DNA of 64,000 bases from an uncultured Bacilli bacterium (lineage in GTDB: Bacteria > Bacillota_I > Bacilli_A > RF39 > UBA660), in the NCBI GenBank assembly GCA_934167885.1, contig CAKPMB010000006.1:1-64000 (forward strand), in the 5' to 3' direction. Position 1 is the first letter of the stretch, and each line of letters opens with the position of its first letter. Of this stretch, positions 14,414 through 22,706 are shown piece by piece. The notes beneath the pieces are model-generated. The model saw nothing but the letters and a program-made list of their open reading frames with translations. It was not told the DNA's origin and ran no database searches. Made by a program: the position numbers and the translations under genes.

Positions 14414-17400
14414 ACTTAACAATTAATTCAACACGAAGACGTCGTTCATCTACTCTTTGCAAACTATATGAATTATTATTAATTTTAGCAAAATCAGTCC
14501 ATGCAATATCAATCAACTCACCATAATATTTTTTGCCATCAACAGTATTTCTTATATAAAGAGTATACGTTCCTGTTTTAACACTTGATAAATCTATTTT
14601 ATTATCATACCAAGCTCTCGTTTTATCACAACTATCACTTAAGGCTAACGTAACTTTATAATCGCCATTTGTGATACTGCCAATATCGTAAATATATCTT
14701 TCAAAGGTTTCATTATTTTCTAAAATTAATTCTCTTTGAACATTTTTGGTTGGTGATAAATCGACACCGTAATTATGACTAGTTCCTCTTATATGAAGAT
14801 ACTTATCTTGAAATTCAATTTTAGCGAAAAAATTATACATAGGATCAATAGTTGTTGGAACATCATTACTTAAAAGACCATTATCTCGCACACTAAACAC
14901 AAGAGGAGAACCCGAAGTTGAGAAATCTATCTCTACACGATAACCACGATCTTTGTTAGAAACATTGCGATCCATTGGCATATAAGCAATATTTGTAAAT
15001 AACGTTTTGGTTTGATATTTACCATTTAAAGCTTTAACATAAATAGTATAATCACCACTTGGAAGATGAGTTAAATCAAGATTACTATTAAACCATCCAC
15101 CACTATAATCATACTTTTTAGTATCATCAATACTTGACATTTCATAAGGATAATTTTGCCAATTATCAAGTTTGTAAACATATTCCTTATTTGTTACTTG
15201 ATTAACGAAAATAAGTGAGTGACTGACACCCTTATTATCTATTCCCCGAACGCCTAAGAAACCACTAATATTAAAAATATTATCATGTTGCCATTTTAAG
15301 CTATTATACATAAATAAGGAATTTTTTTCTTCATAATCCATAACCGTTACATTGATTGTCTTAGTAACTGTTGCCCCAAAAGAATCAGTCAATGAATAAG
15401 TAACTGTCCATGTGCCTACTTTGTCGACAACTTTATTATCAACTACTTCAATGCTAGAAGTTATATCGCCATCTTCCTTATCATATCCACTCACACCTTC
15501 CATTGGATTAAATTTAGAACCCAACATAATTTTTCTATCTTGGGCATTGATAAGGGGTGCTTCATTTAAATTATCAAAGGAGTATGTCATGTTTTCACTA
15601 ATTTTAACATAACCATATTTTATCGGATTAATACTATATTGCACCTTGGCCCAAGTATCATCCCCAGATAATACTTTATCAAGAATTACTAAGTAATTAT
15701 CAGTATAAATTATGCCAATTTGAGTTCCTGACACTTTATCATATACTAAAGCCGTATTATTGTTTTTAGGAATATAGCCAAGCAAATCTTTTTTAACAAT
15801 GTTAATGTTCTTGCCACTAATCCAAGCTTTTTGATTAGTGCTATAATCAACAATAACTAAATAACGAATATCATTTTGATTCTTACATTCTTCTACTATT
15901 GTAACATAACTATTTTTTAAAAGGGTACCTTTTTTATTAATTAAACTTGATGAATAAAAATAATCGATATTACTAGTAGCTTGGCCAACAATTGGTGTAT
16001 ATTCAGTATTATTAGCATATGACTTATAAGTATAATCATATGTTGGAGTATTGTCTAAATCACTAGGAGTATTATATTTAGTGCCATTTTTAGGAGCATT
16101 ATTTATTTTAGTTAAATATGATGAATGAACATACACATAAGAGTTCCAATTATAATGTGGCCAACTACTACTTGCCCCTAAAACGCTTGTTCTATCACTA
16201 TTTAAGTTAGAATCACTCTGAACTTTATACCAAATATTACTACCATTTACTGTTTGGCCTTCTACTTCTTCTTGAATGATAACCGGAATATTTTTATATT
16301 TATAGGCATATAGCGCTTTAGATGAAGTTGTAGGTTCCTTACGAACATTAATATTAATATCATTAGTAACAGCTAATTGGTAATAATTATAATCCATCAA
16401 CCCATTATCTTTATCAAAGTTGTAATAATAACTTGCCGCCTTTTCACCCCAATATGGATCAGTTGCATATAAAACATTCATACCCGTTGATTTATTACCA
16501 AAATTACCACCACGATAACGCCAATCAGCTACTTCACTATAACCATAGTTAATAAAACCATATCCATGACTGTAAATGCTACTACGAACATCCAAATAGC
16601 CATTAGCACTCTCATAAGCACTGCCATCAACAGCTCCATGACCAAAGATATTATTCTTATTAATTGCAATAGAACTTGTGCCTCTTGCTGATTCATTCAT
16701 AGAAAGTGATAAAACGGATAAGGCATTCGCCCCATACATTTTCTCGGAATTTAAATAAAAATCCGCTTGGCCATATAAAACCGAATAACCACTTTTATAA
16801 GTTTTACCATAAACACTTCCCTTAAAACCTAAAACACTTCTTATATAAACTTCAATATCATCAACTGTATAATTAGTTTTAGATCTATGTGGCAAATACA
16901 TATAATAATTATAATATGGACTATCTTTGTTAACACTATTATCATAATTATTGTTACGATAATCACTTAAAAGAGTCTTTAAATCTTTATAAAAATATAT
17001 ACCATCATAACTAAAATATATACCATTTTCTTTAATTTCTTCAGGATGTGGTCCAAGAATAAAAGATGTTTGGGTATAACCACTCTCTTCAATATCCTTA
17101 GAACAAAAATGTTTGATATATGATGACTGGATAGAATAATATCCTGCTGTTTTTACCCAAGCAAGGGGTATTAAGCGATAATCATTATTTTTAACCCATC
17201 CGGTAACATTACCTATTTTTACTTTAACAGCTTTATTACTGTAATTTAAACCAAGATAAGCGCCATCTGTTGCTCCATAATTAGGGTGTGTATTAATTGA
17301 AACTAAACTATTCGTTAAACTACTGCTAGAATAAATATTGGTATTCACGGTAATACTTTTTATACCCATATAAACAAGAGCATATTTAGCATCAATTACT

Positions 17401-17657
17401 CTAACTTTACCACTAATTTTCTCTAAAATAATCGCATTATCATCGGTTTCTTTATCCATGGCATCTTTAGCTAAATCATAACTTTCAAAACAAGCAATGG
17501 AACGAATCGACCCATCATTATTAGCTGAAGCAAGCTCAAGGTTTGGACATACTTGTCTATCAAGTAATTCGCTACTTTCGCTATCAAGAGCTTGAACATG
17601 AACATTAAAAATTAATAAAATAAAAATTAATAATCGCCATATATTCTTATTCTTCAT
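14412..17657 (-). CDS. Large secreted beta-N-acetylglucosaminidase (GH73) with SH3 and Ig-like domains
   Basis: 1081 residues. Signal peptide 1-23 (ends VHVQA). Glucosaminidase domain at about 300-415 with catalytic Glu in SLSMNESARG (about 322) and the AINKNNIFGHGAVDGSAY segment typical of LytD/GH73. Bacterial SH3-like domains occur before and after it (INVRKEPTTSSKAL near 436). A DUF5011-like Ig domain (EGVSGYDKEDGDITSSIEV) lies at about 720-770, followed by C-terminal beta-rich domains. It would cut the GlcNAc-MurNAc bond of wall peptidoglycan during growth or separation. Single gene with its own terminator. Confidence 0.88.
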   Translation of the reverse strand: MKNKNIWRLLIFILLIFNVHVQALDSESSELLDRQVCPNLELASANNDGSIRSIACFESYDLAKDAMDKETDDNAIILEKISGKVRVIDAKYALVYMGIKSITVNTNIYSSSSLTNSLVSINTHPNYGATDGAYLGLNYSNKAVKVKIGNVTGWVKNNDYRLIPLAWVKTAGYYSIQSSYIKHFCSKDIEESGYTQTSFILGPHPEEIKENGIYFSYDGIYFYKDLKTLLSDYRNNNYDNSVNKDSPYYNYYMYLPHRSKTNYTVDDIEVYIRSVLGFKGSVYGKTYKSGYSVLYGQADFYLNSEKMYGANALSVLSLSMNESARGTSSIAINKNNIFGHGAVDGSAYESANGYLDVRSSIYSHGYGFINYGYSEVADWRYRGGNFGNKSTGMNVLYATDPYWGEKAASYYYNFDKDNGLMDYNYYQLAVTNDININVRKEPTTSSKALYAYKYKNIPVIIQEEVEGQTVNGSNIWYKVQSDSNLNSDRTSVLGASSSWPHYNWNSYVYVHSSYLTKINNAPKNGTKYNTPSDLDNTPTYDYTYKSYANNTEYTPIVGQATSNIDYFYSSSLINKKGTLLKNSYVTIVEECKNQNDIRYLVIVDYSTNQKAWISGKNINIVKKDLLGYIPKNNNTALVYDKVSGTQIGIIYTDNYLVILDKVLSGDDTWAKVQYSINPIKYGYVKISENMTYSFDNLNEAPLINAQDRKIMLGSKFNPMEGVSGYDKEDGDITSSIEVVDNKVVDKVGTWTVTYSLTDSFGATVTKTINVTVMDYEEKNSLFMYNSLKWQHDNIFNISGFLGVRGIDNKGVSHSLIFVNQVTNKEYVYKLDNWQNYPYEMSSIDDTKKYDYSGGWFNSNLDLTHLPSGDYTIYVKALNGKYQTKTLFTNIAYMPMDRNVSNKDRGYRVEIDFSTSGSPLVFSVRDNGLLSNDVPTTIDPMYNFFAKIEFQDKYLHIRGTSHNYGVDLSPTKNVQRELILENNETFERYIYDIGSITNGDYKVTLALSDSCDKTRAWYDNKIDLSSVKTGTYTLYIRNTVDGKKYYGELIDIAWTDFAKINNNSYSLQRVDERRLRVELIVK

Positions 17658-17685
17658 TACTACCTACCTTATTTAATTATAACAA

Positions 17686-17706
17686 AAAAAGCACCAAGTG
17701 GCACTC
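17686..17706 (-). terminator. Possible terminator of rel
   Basis: Minus strand AGTGCC, ACTT, GGTGCT then seven Ts; two wobble pairs make the stem weak. It lies between the rel stop and the hydrolase start, and its T run overlaps the expected hydrolase promoter. Confidence 0.45.
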
Positions 17707-17742
17707 TTTATATCACAATTTTTGTCTAAATAAGTCAATAAA

Positions 17743-19197
17743 TTATTTTTCATGATCTTTAATAAATTCAATAATTTTCCTTCTAGCATGAAGTGTTACA
17801 ACTTTATCTAGCCAATCACTCTTCTCAACATAAGCTTTATTATCAGTAATAATTCTAACTCTATCATTATTTTGTAAGCGATAATCAAAAGGCACAGATA
17901 CATCATTAACAATTGCGGCAACCATTGAATTACCAATGTCTGTATGGATTTTATATGCATAATCAATAGGCGTTGCATTAAGCGGAAGTTCAATAACTTC
18001 ACCTTGCGTGCTTCTAACATAAACATTCGTTGAGAATAATTCACGCTTAATCTGATTAACAAACTCAATATTATCCTTAATACTAGAATCTAATTCTCTT
18101 ATAGATTTTACAAATTGATAATTATCTTCTAAATCATTTTGCATATTTTTGAAAGCAAGTTTGCGATTTTTAAACCAATAAGATGTAACGCCATAACTTG
18201 CCATTTTATCCATTTCTCTAGTTCTTATTTGAAATTGAACTAGGCGATTATTACTAGCAAAAACAGTTGTATGAAGTGCACGATACATATTAGTTTTAGG
18301 TTTGACAATGTAATCTTTAAATTTATAACTAACAGGTGGATACATTGCATGAACATGCATAAGCGATAAATAACAGTCTTTGATATTTTTAGTTATAATA
18401 TTAATTCCAAGCAAATCATGAATATTATCAATAGTTTGTTTTGTAAGCATTTTCTTATAAACACTATATGGATCTTTATAACGAAGTTTTAAAGAGCATG
18501 TTATATTATCTTTATTAAGTTCACGTTTTACATCACGAAGCATCGTATTAAGCATTCTTTTATTCTCACTCCGAATTATATTAAGACGTCTTACTAAATC
18601 ATTATATAAATCAGGTTTTAAGTAACGAAAACTAATATTTTCAAGTTCATCTTTTATGTTATAAGCCCCAATATAGTATGCCATAGGAACATATATTTCA
18701 ATAGTTTCTAAGGCTATTTCTTGTTGACGTTTTTTATTTTTATACTCTAGAGTTCGCATATTATGAAGTCTATCAACTAATTTGATAACAATAATTCTAG
18801 CATCTTCACTAATACTTACAATTATCTTTCTTATATTACTTGCCACAATATAGTCTTTTGTTTGAAAATTCATTTTAGTCATTTTCGTAACACCTGATAC
18901 TAAATATGCAACGGTATCATTGAAATTTTCTTTAATATCATCATATGTGCTATCTGTGTCTTCAATCGTATCATGTAAAAGTGCCGCACACAAAGTATCA
19001 CTATCAGCATGCATCTTAGACAAAATATAGGCAACGTTCAACGGATGAATAATATAAGGCTCGCCACTTTCACGTAATTGACCATCATGAAATTTATAGG
19101 CATAATTATAAGCCTTTTCAATAATTGGCCAATTCTTTTTATTATAAGAACATACTCTTTTTTTAAGATCATCAATAGTTAAACAGACATTTTTCAT
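17743..19197 (-). CDS. rel: Short Rel-type (p)ppGpp synthetase/hydrolase lacking the C-terminal regulatory region
   Basis: 484 residues. HD hydrolase domain with IIHPLNVA and LLHDTIEDT (about 49-82) intact. Synthetase domain with the RxKD motif (RYKD, 239-242), DLLGIN (261-266, where most Rel proteins have Arg at the last position) and QIRTREMD (323-330). TGS domain about 392-452. It then stops, with no helical, zinc-finger or ACT domains, while typical long Rel proteins have about 730 residues. No remnant of these is visible downstream (17658-17742). It likely makes and degrades the alarmone, but cannot sense the stalled ribosome in the usual way. Confidence 0.9.
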   Translation of the reverse strand: MKNVCLTIDDLKKRVCSYNKKNWPIIEKAYNYAYKFHDGQLRESGEPYIIHPLNVAYILSKMHADSDTLCAALLHDTIEDTDSTYDDIKENFNDTVAYLVSGVTKMTKMNFQTKDYIVASNIRKIIVSISEDARIIVIKLVDRLHNMRTLEYKNKKRQQEIALETIEIYVPMAYYIGAYNIKDELENISFRYLKPDLYNDLVRRLNIIRSENKRMLNTMLRDVKRELNKDNITCSLKLRYKDPYSVYKKMLTKQTIDNIHDLLGINIITKNIKDCYLSLMHVHAMYPPVSYKFKDYIVKPKTNMYRALHTTVFASNNRLVQFQIRTREMDKMASYGVTSYWFKNRKLAFKNMQNDLEDNYQFVKSIRELDSSIKDNIEFVNQIKRELFSTNVYVRSTQGEVIELPLNATPIDYAYKIHTDIGNSMVAAIVNDVSVPFDYRLQNNDRVRIITDNKAYVEKSDWLDKVVTLHARRKIIEFIKDHEK

Positions 19198-19224
19198 ATA
19201 TACACCTTAATCTAATATATTACT

Positions 19225-19253
19225 ATTATAGTAAAATTACTAAAAGAAAGCAA
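19225..19253 (-). promoter_or_regulatory. Promoter of rel
   Basis: Minus strand TTGCTT (19248-19253), 17 bp, TATAAT (19225-19230). Confidence 0.75.
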
Positions 19254-19289
19254 CATTTTTCAAATTCAAATAATTAACAAATATTAATA

Positions 19290-19318
19290 AAAAAGACAAC
19301 TTGGTTTAATCCAAATTA
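19290..19318 (-). terminator. Terminator of ugd
   Basis: Minus strand AATTTGG, loop, CCAAGTT, then a T run. It overlaps the final ugd codons. Confidence 0.6.
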
Positions 19319-20634
19319 TCAATTTCTCTTCTTCCCATCGAAATATAATTTACTTTAAGATTTTTCATCATATTGATTGGATAACAATTACGTCCATCAT
19401 AAATAATCGCCTTTTTCATTAATTTAACATAATTATTAGGATCATAATCTTTTATTGAAGGCCATTCAGTCATAATCATTACTAGATCTTTGTCTTTAAC
19501 GCAATCATCGATATTTTCACAATAATTAATAGTATCGCCAAATAATTTATGGAAATTATCAAGGGAAACTGGATCATATATAGTAACATTAGCTCCATAA
19601 TCTAATAGAGCACGAACATTATCAATACTTGGGGCTTCGCGTAAGTCATCCGTTCCTGGTTTAAAAGAAGCACCTAATACAGCAACATTCAAGTTTTTCA
19701 AACATTTTGTTCCATAATCTTCCTTTAAACGATTAAATAAACGTAGTTTTTGTTTTTTATTAACATCAATACAAGCTTTAACAGTTAAAAGTTCACTATC
19801 AAATTTACAGCTTAAGAAATGTAGAGCCTTAGTATCTTTAGGAAAGCAACTTCCACCATAACCGATACCTGAATTTAAGAATTTATCGCCAATACGTTTA
19901 TCATAACTCATACCACGCGTTACATCTGAAATATTAGCGCCAACATGTTCACACAAGTTACTTATTTCGTTTATATAACTAATTTTTAAAGCAAGAAAGT
20001 CATTTGAAGCATATTTAACCATTTCAGCACTACGTCTATCCATTGATAAATATGGAACATTGTATTCATCTTGGGTTAGGGGCCTATAAACTTCTTCCAT
20101 TACTTCTCTTGCAAAATCATCTTCTGTTCCTACAACAATACGTGATGCATGTAATGTGTCACGAACAGCGGTTCCTTGAGCTAAAAACTCAGGGTTAGAA
20201 GCCACACTAACCTTAATACCTTTTTTCACATGTTCACGTAAATACTTTTCAACGGCATCATTGGTGCCAATTGGCACAGTGCTTTTTACAACAACAACGC
20301 AATCATTTTCAAGGGATTCGGCAATATTATCACAAACTGCATAAACATAATCAAGATTAGCTGATCCATCACTTCTTTCAGGAGTGCCTACACCAATAAA
20401 GATTACTGAAGCATTTTTATATGCTTCTTTATAATCTGTTGTATATGTAATTCTTTTCTTATTTTGTTTCATTAAATCTTCAAGATTTGCTTCATATATA
20501 GGGCTTATACCCTTTTTCATCATCTTAATTTTTTCTTCATTAACATCGACACATGTTACATTATGTCCAATATGAGCTAAGGCTACACCGGTAACTAAGC
20601 CCACATAACCTGTGCCTGCTACTGCTATTTTCAT
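19306..20634 (-). CDS. ugd: UDP-glucose 6-dehydrogenase
   Basis: 442 residues. N-terminal Rossmann GTGYVGLVTG, catalytic Cys in GIGYGGSCFPKDTKAL (about 260), and a second nucleotide-binding domain with GASFKPGTDDLREAPS. Oxidises UDP-glucose to UDP-glucuronate with two NAD+, feeding capsule or teichuronic-type polymers. Single gene between promoter and terminator, so the glycan assembly genes must lie elsewhere. It could act on UDP-GlcNAc or ManNAc relatives; the closest match in motifs is UDP-glucose dehydrogenase. Confidence 0.93.
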   Translation of the reverse strand: MKIAVAGTGYVGLVTGVALAHIGHNVTCVDVNEEKIKMMKKGISPIYEANLEDLMKQNKKRITYTTDYKEAYKNASVIFIGVGTPERSDGSANLDYVYAVCDNIAESLENDCVVVVKSTVPIGTNDAVEKYLREHVKKGIKVSVASNPEFLAQGTAVRDTLHASRIVVGTEDDFAREVMEEVYRPLTQDEYNVPYLSMDRRSAEMVKYASNDFLALKISYINEISNLCEHVGANISDVTRGMSYDKRIGDKFLNSGIGYGGSCFPKDTKALHFLSCKFDSELLTVKACIDVNKKQKLRLFNRLKEDYGTKCLKNLNVAVLGASFKPGTDDLREAPSIDNVRALLDYGANVTIYDPVSLDNFHKLFGDTINYCENIDDCVKDKDLVMIMTEWPSIKDYDPNNYVKLMKKAIIYDGRNCYPINMMKNLKVNYISMGRREIDNLD

Positions 20635-20656
20635 TCTTCCTCCATACTACAAAGTA

Positions 20657-20685
20657 ATCATACCATATAAAGAAAAAAATAGCAA
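20657..20685 (-). promoter_or_regulatory. Promoter of ugd
   Basis: Minus strand TTGCTA (20680-20685), 17 bp, TATGAT (20657-20662). The -35 is formed by the 3' arm of the upstream terminator stem. Confidence 0.6.
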
Positions 20686-20708
20686 TTTATTGACATAAAT
20701 CGCTATTA
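20672..20708 (-). terminator. Terminator of the ftsK-unknown operon
   Basis: 13-bp stem (AATAGCGATTTAT with ATAAATTGCTATT, one G-U) and a T7 tail on the minus strand; overlaps the stop of the 179-residue gene. Confidence 0.85.
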
Positions 20709-21245
20709 TATAAAGCTTTTACATATCCATAGAGCAATAACAAAGACATCCAAAAACCAAATAGTAATCAAAAATAAAGTTAAATAACCAGTAAATCCTG
20801 CTTCTGATAATTGGAAAACATTATAATAACCATCATATTCTTCATCTTCCATCTGAATCTTTATTTCACTAGGCATATAACGAATATTATATAAAATATT
20901 ACGAATACCATTCATAAATTCAAGTTCAAAACCTTCAAATGATAAAATTCTAGAATTGGAAAAGGTAACACAATAATAACAACTATTTGTTACTTTATCA
21001 TTTTCATATTTTTCATCAATTATTATAAGATTACCTTTATACTTTCTTAGTAAAACATTTAAGTTATGATTATTTACAAATTCATCGTATGACATAAAAA
21101 AGGTTGTTGTATCTTTGGCATCATTGGTGGTAAAGTTAATTTTTACTTTATCAAAAGAATATCTAATAATATTTAATTTTGTTTTAGAATTTTTTTCTTT
21201 TGCTAAATATAATTCTAAAATACTCATTAAATAACCAAAGTCCAT
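20706..21245 (-). CDS. Unknown protein with C-terminal membrane anchor
   Basis: 179 residues. A soluble alpha/beta N-terminal region (about 1-145) is followed by one strong hydrophobic helix (GYLTLFLITIWFLDVFVIAL, about 152-172) and a very short tail, so it is probably tail-anchored with the bulk in the cytoplasm. No recognised motif. It follows the 441-residue gene by two bases, in one unit with ftsK. Confidence 0.6.
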   Translation of the reverse strand: MDFGYLMSILELYLAKEKNSKTKLNIIRYSFDKVKINFTTNDAKDTTTFFMSYDEFVNNHNLNVLLRKYKGNLIIIDEKYENDKVTNSCYYCVTFSNSRILSFEGFELEFMNGIRNILYNIRYMPSEIKIQMEDEEYDGYYNVFQLSEAGFTGYLTLFLITIWFLDVFVIALWICKSFI

Positions 21246-21247
21246 AT

Positions 21248-22573
21248 TTACCTCCTTTTTTGTTTTGCTAACATTTCTGAAACAAAAATATTTAATACTT
21301 CATCATCACTTACTGAATTATCAAGGGCAAGTTTTTTTCTTATTATCATATAAATATCATCATCATACGATATAGTTTGATCAACAATTTTGCGAGCATC
21401 GTTAGTTCTTGTTATATATTGTAAATTATGATCATCGGCAAACTTTTTAACCAATTTATAAACATCTTGTGGATCAGTAATATCAAGTTTTAAAATAGTT
21501 TCAAAAATACCATATACTAAAGCGTCATACAAACCATTACGTCTTGCTTGTAAATATTGTATTTTTTCCATATAATCGCTTGCATCGTTTTCAGAAACAG
21601 CATTTATATTATATCCAATTCTTTTTTGCATTATACTTTTAACTTGTAAACTTGAAAGATATTTATTAGCTTTAGTTCTTAATTTATACTCATTTGTTAA
21701 ATATTTATATGTTCCTTGATTAGCAGCCGCCATTAAGGCTTTTTCCGTATGATCTTTACCATACTTTTTATTAGTTTCAATTAAAATATTTTCAAGAAGA
21801 CGATCATTTTCTTGATAGAAATTTACATCATCGATAAATGTTTGCATATTCATAGAATGATTAACAATTTTTAGAAGTTCATTATACATAGCTTTCCTTG
21901 TATGATCATTTTCTTTAGCTGATAAAATGGCAATAAACTTAGAAAACTCCATCGAATTAGGGGCAACTCTTGGTTTACCATTATATCTTGTCTTCATATA
22001 TTCAAGTAAAACTTCGGCTACAAATGAATTATAAGAACAATGACTATCTAAGGCTAAACCAATGCCATTAACACTAAATGTGAACACACTAGGATCAATT
22101 GATGCGGCTTTAATTTTGTCATTTCTAGCAACAAAGTCAATTATTTTTAACACATCAGCCAAACTACTTACTCTAACAACAACATCATCATTACGCACAA
22201 AACTGCCAACCTTCGATTTATGGGCAATATTATTATTTTCCATATAATCAAATAATTCTTTTACACCCTCGTTAATTCCACGCGCATTCATTGGAATATA
22301 TAACTTTATGGCTTTTCTAACATCTACTTCGCCCTTTTCAAAATAACAAAAATAATCTTTATTTTTAAGAGTATAAGCTTGTGTCTTACTACGTTTATAA
22401 TGCTTTTTCCAGTCTTTAAAATTTTCATTAATTGGATATTCTATATCAAAATACTTTTTGTCTAAAATACCATTTCTTACAAGCATACTATATATTTCTT
22501 CACTGGTTATCGTAGGATTTTTTACAAATATATCTTCTAAATTTGCTAATATTACATCTATTCTAGTCTTCAT
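21248..22573 (-). CDS. Unknown 441-residue protein of the ftsK operon
   Basis: Soluble, mixed alpha/beta, no signal or membrane segment. A central segment (VRKAIKLYIPMNARGI to LADVLKIIDFV, then ALDSHCSYNSFVAEVL) is faintly like HopA1-family proteins; I cannot confirm this without a profile search. The C-terminal half is helical and ends in KQKRR. The start overlaps the small 47-residue gene by 11 bases, which implies coupling. Cotranscribed with ftsK; role unknown. Confidence 0.65.
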   Translation of the reverse strand: MKTRIDVILANLEDIFVKNPTITSEEIYSMLVRNGILDKKYFDIEYPINENFKDWKKHYKRSKTQAYTLKNKDYFCYFEKGEVDVRKAIKLYIPMNARGINEGVKELFDYMENNNIAHKSKVGSFVRNDDVVVRVSSLADVLKIIDFVARNDKIKAASIDPSVFTFSVNGIGLALDSHCSYNSFVAEVLLEYMKTRYNGKPRVAPNSMEFSKFIAILSAKENDHTRKAMYNELLKIVNHSMNMQTFIDDVNFYQENDRLLENILIETNKKYGKDHTEKALMAAANQGTYKYLTNEYKLRTKANKYLSSLQVKSIMQKRIGYNINAVSENDASDYMEKIQYLQARRNGLYDALVYGIFETILKLDITDPQDVYKLVKKFADDHNLQYITRTNDARKIVDQTISYDDDIYMIIRKKLALDNSVSDDEVLNIFVSEMLAKQKRR

Positions 22574-22706
22574 TTTTTATACTCTCCACAACTTTTCTTA
22601 AATCTATTGTATCTTCAAAATACTCTCTATCATCATCTTTTTCTTCATTAGAATTTACAATTATTTCTTCTTTAGAAGATGCTGTATTTATAATAATTTT
22701 TTTCAT
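22563..22706 (-). CDS. 47-residue acidic small protein overlapped by ftsK and the next gene
   Basis: ATG at 22706 shares its A with the ftsK stop (TAATG) and has a perfect RBS AGGAGG inside the end of ftsK. The product starts MKKIIINTASSKEEIIV, has a DDDREYFEDTIDL acidic stretch and ends SIKNED. Its stop lies 11 bases inside the following gene. The double overlap plus strong RBS argues for real translation. No known family; it could be a small regulator or bridge for the flanking products. Confidence 0.65.
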   Translation of the reverse strand: MKKIIINTASSKEEIIVNSNEEKDDDREYFEDTIDLRKVVESIKNED

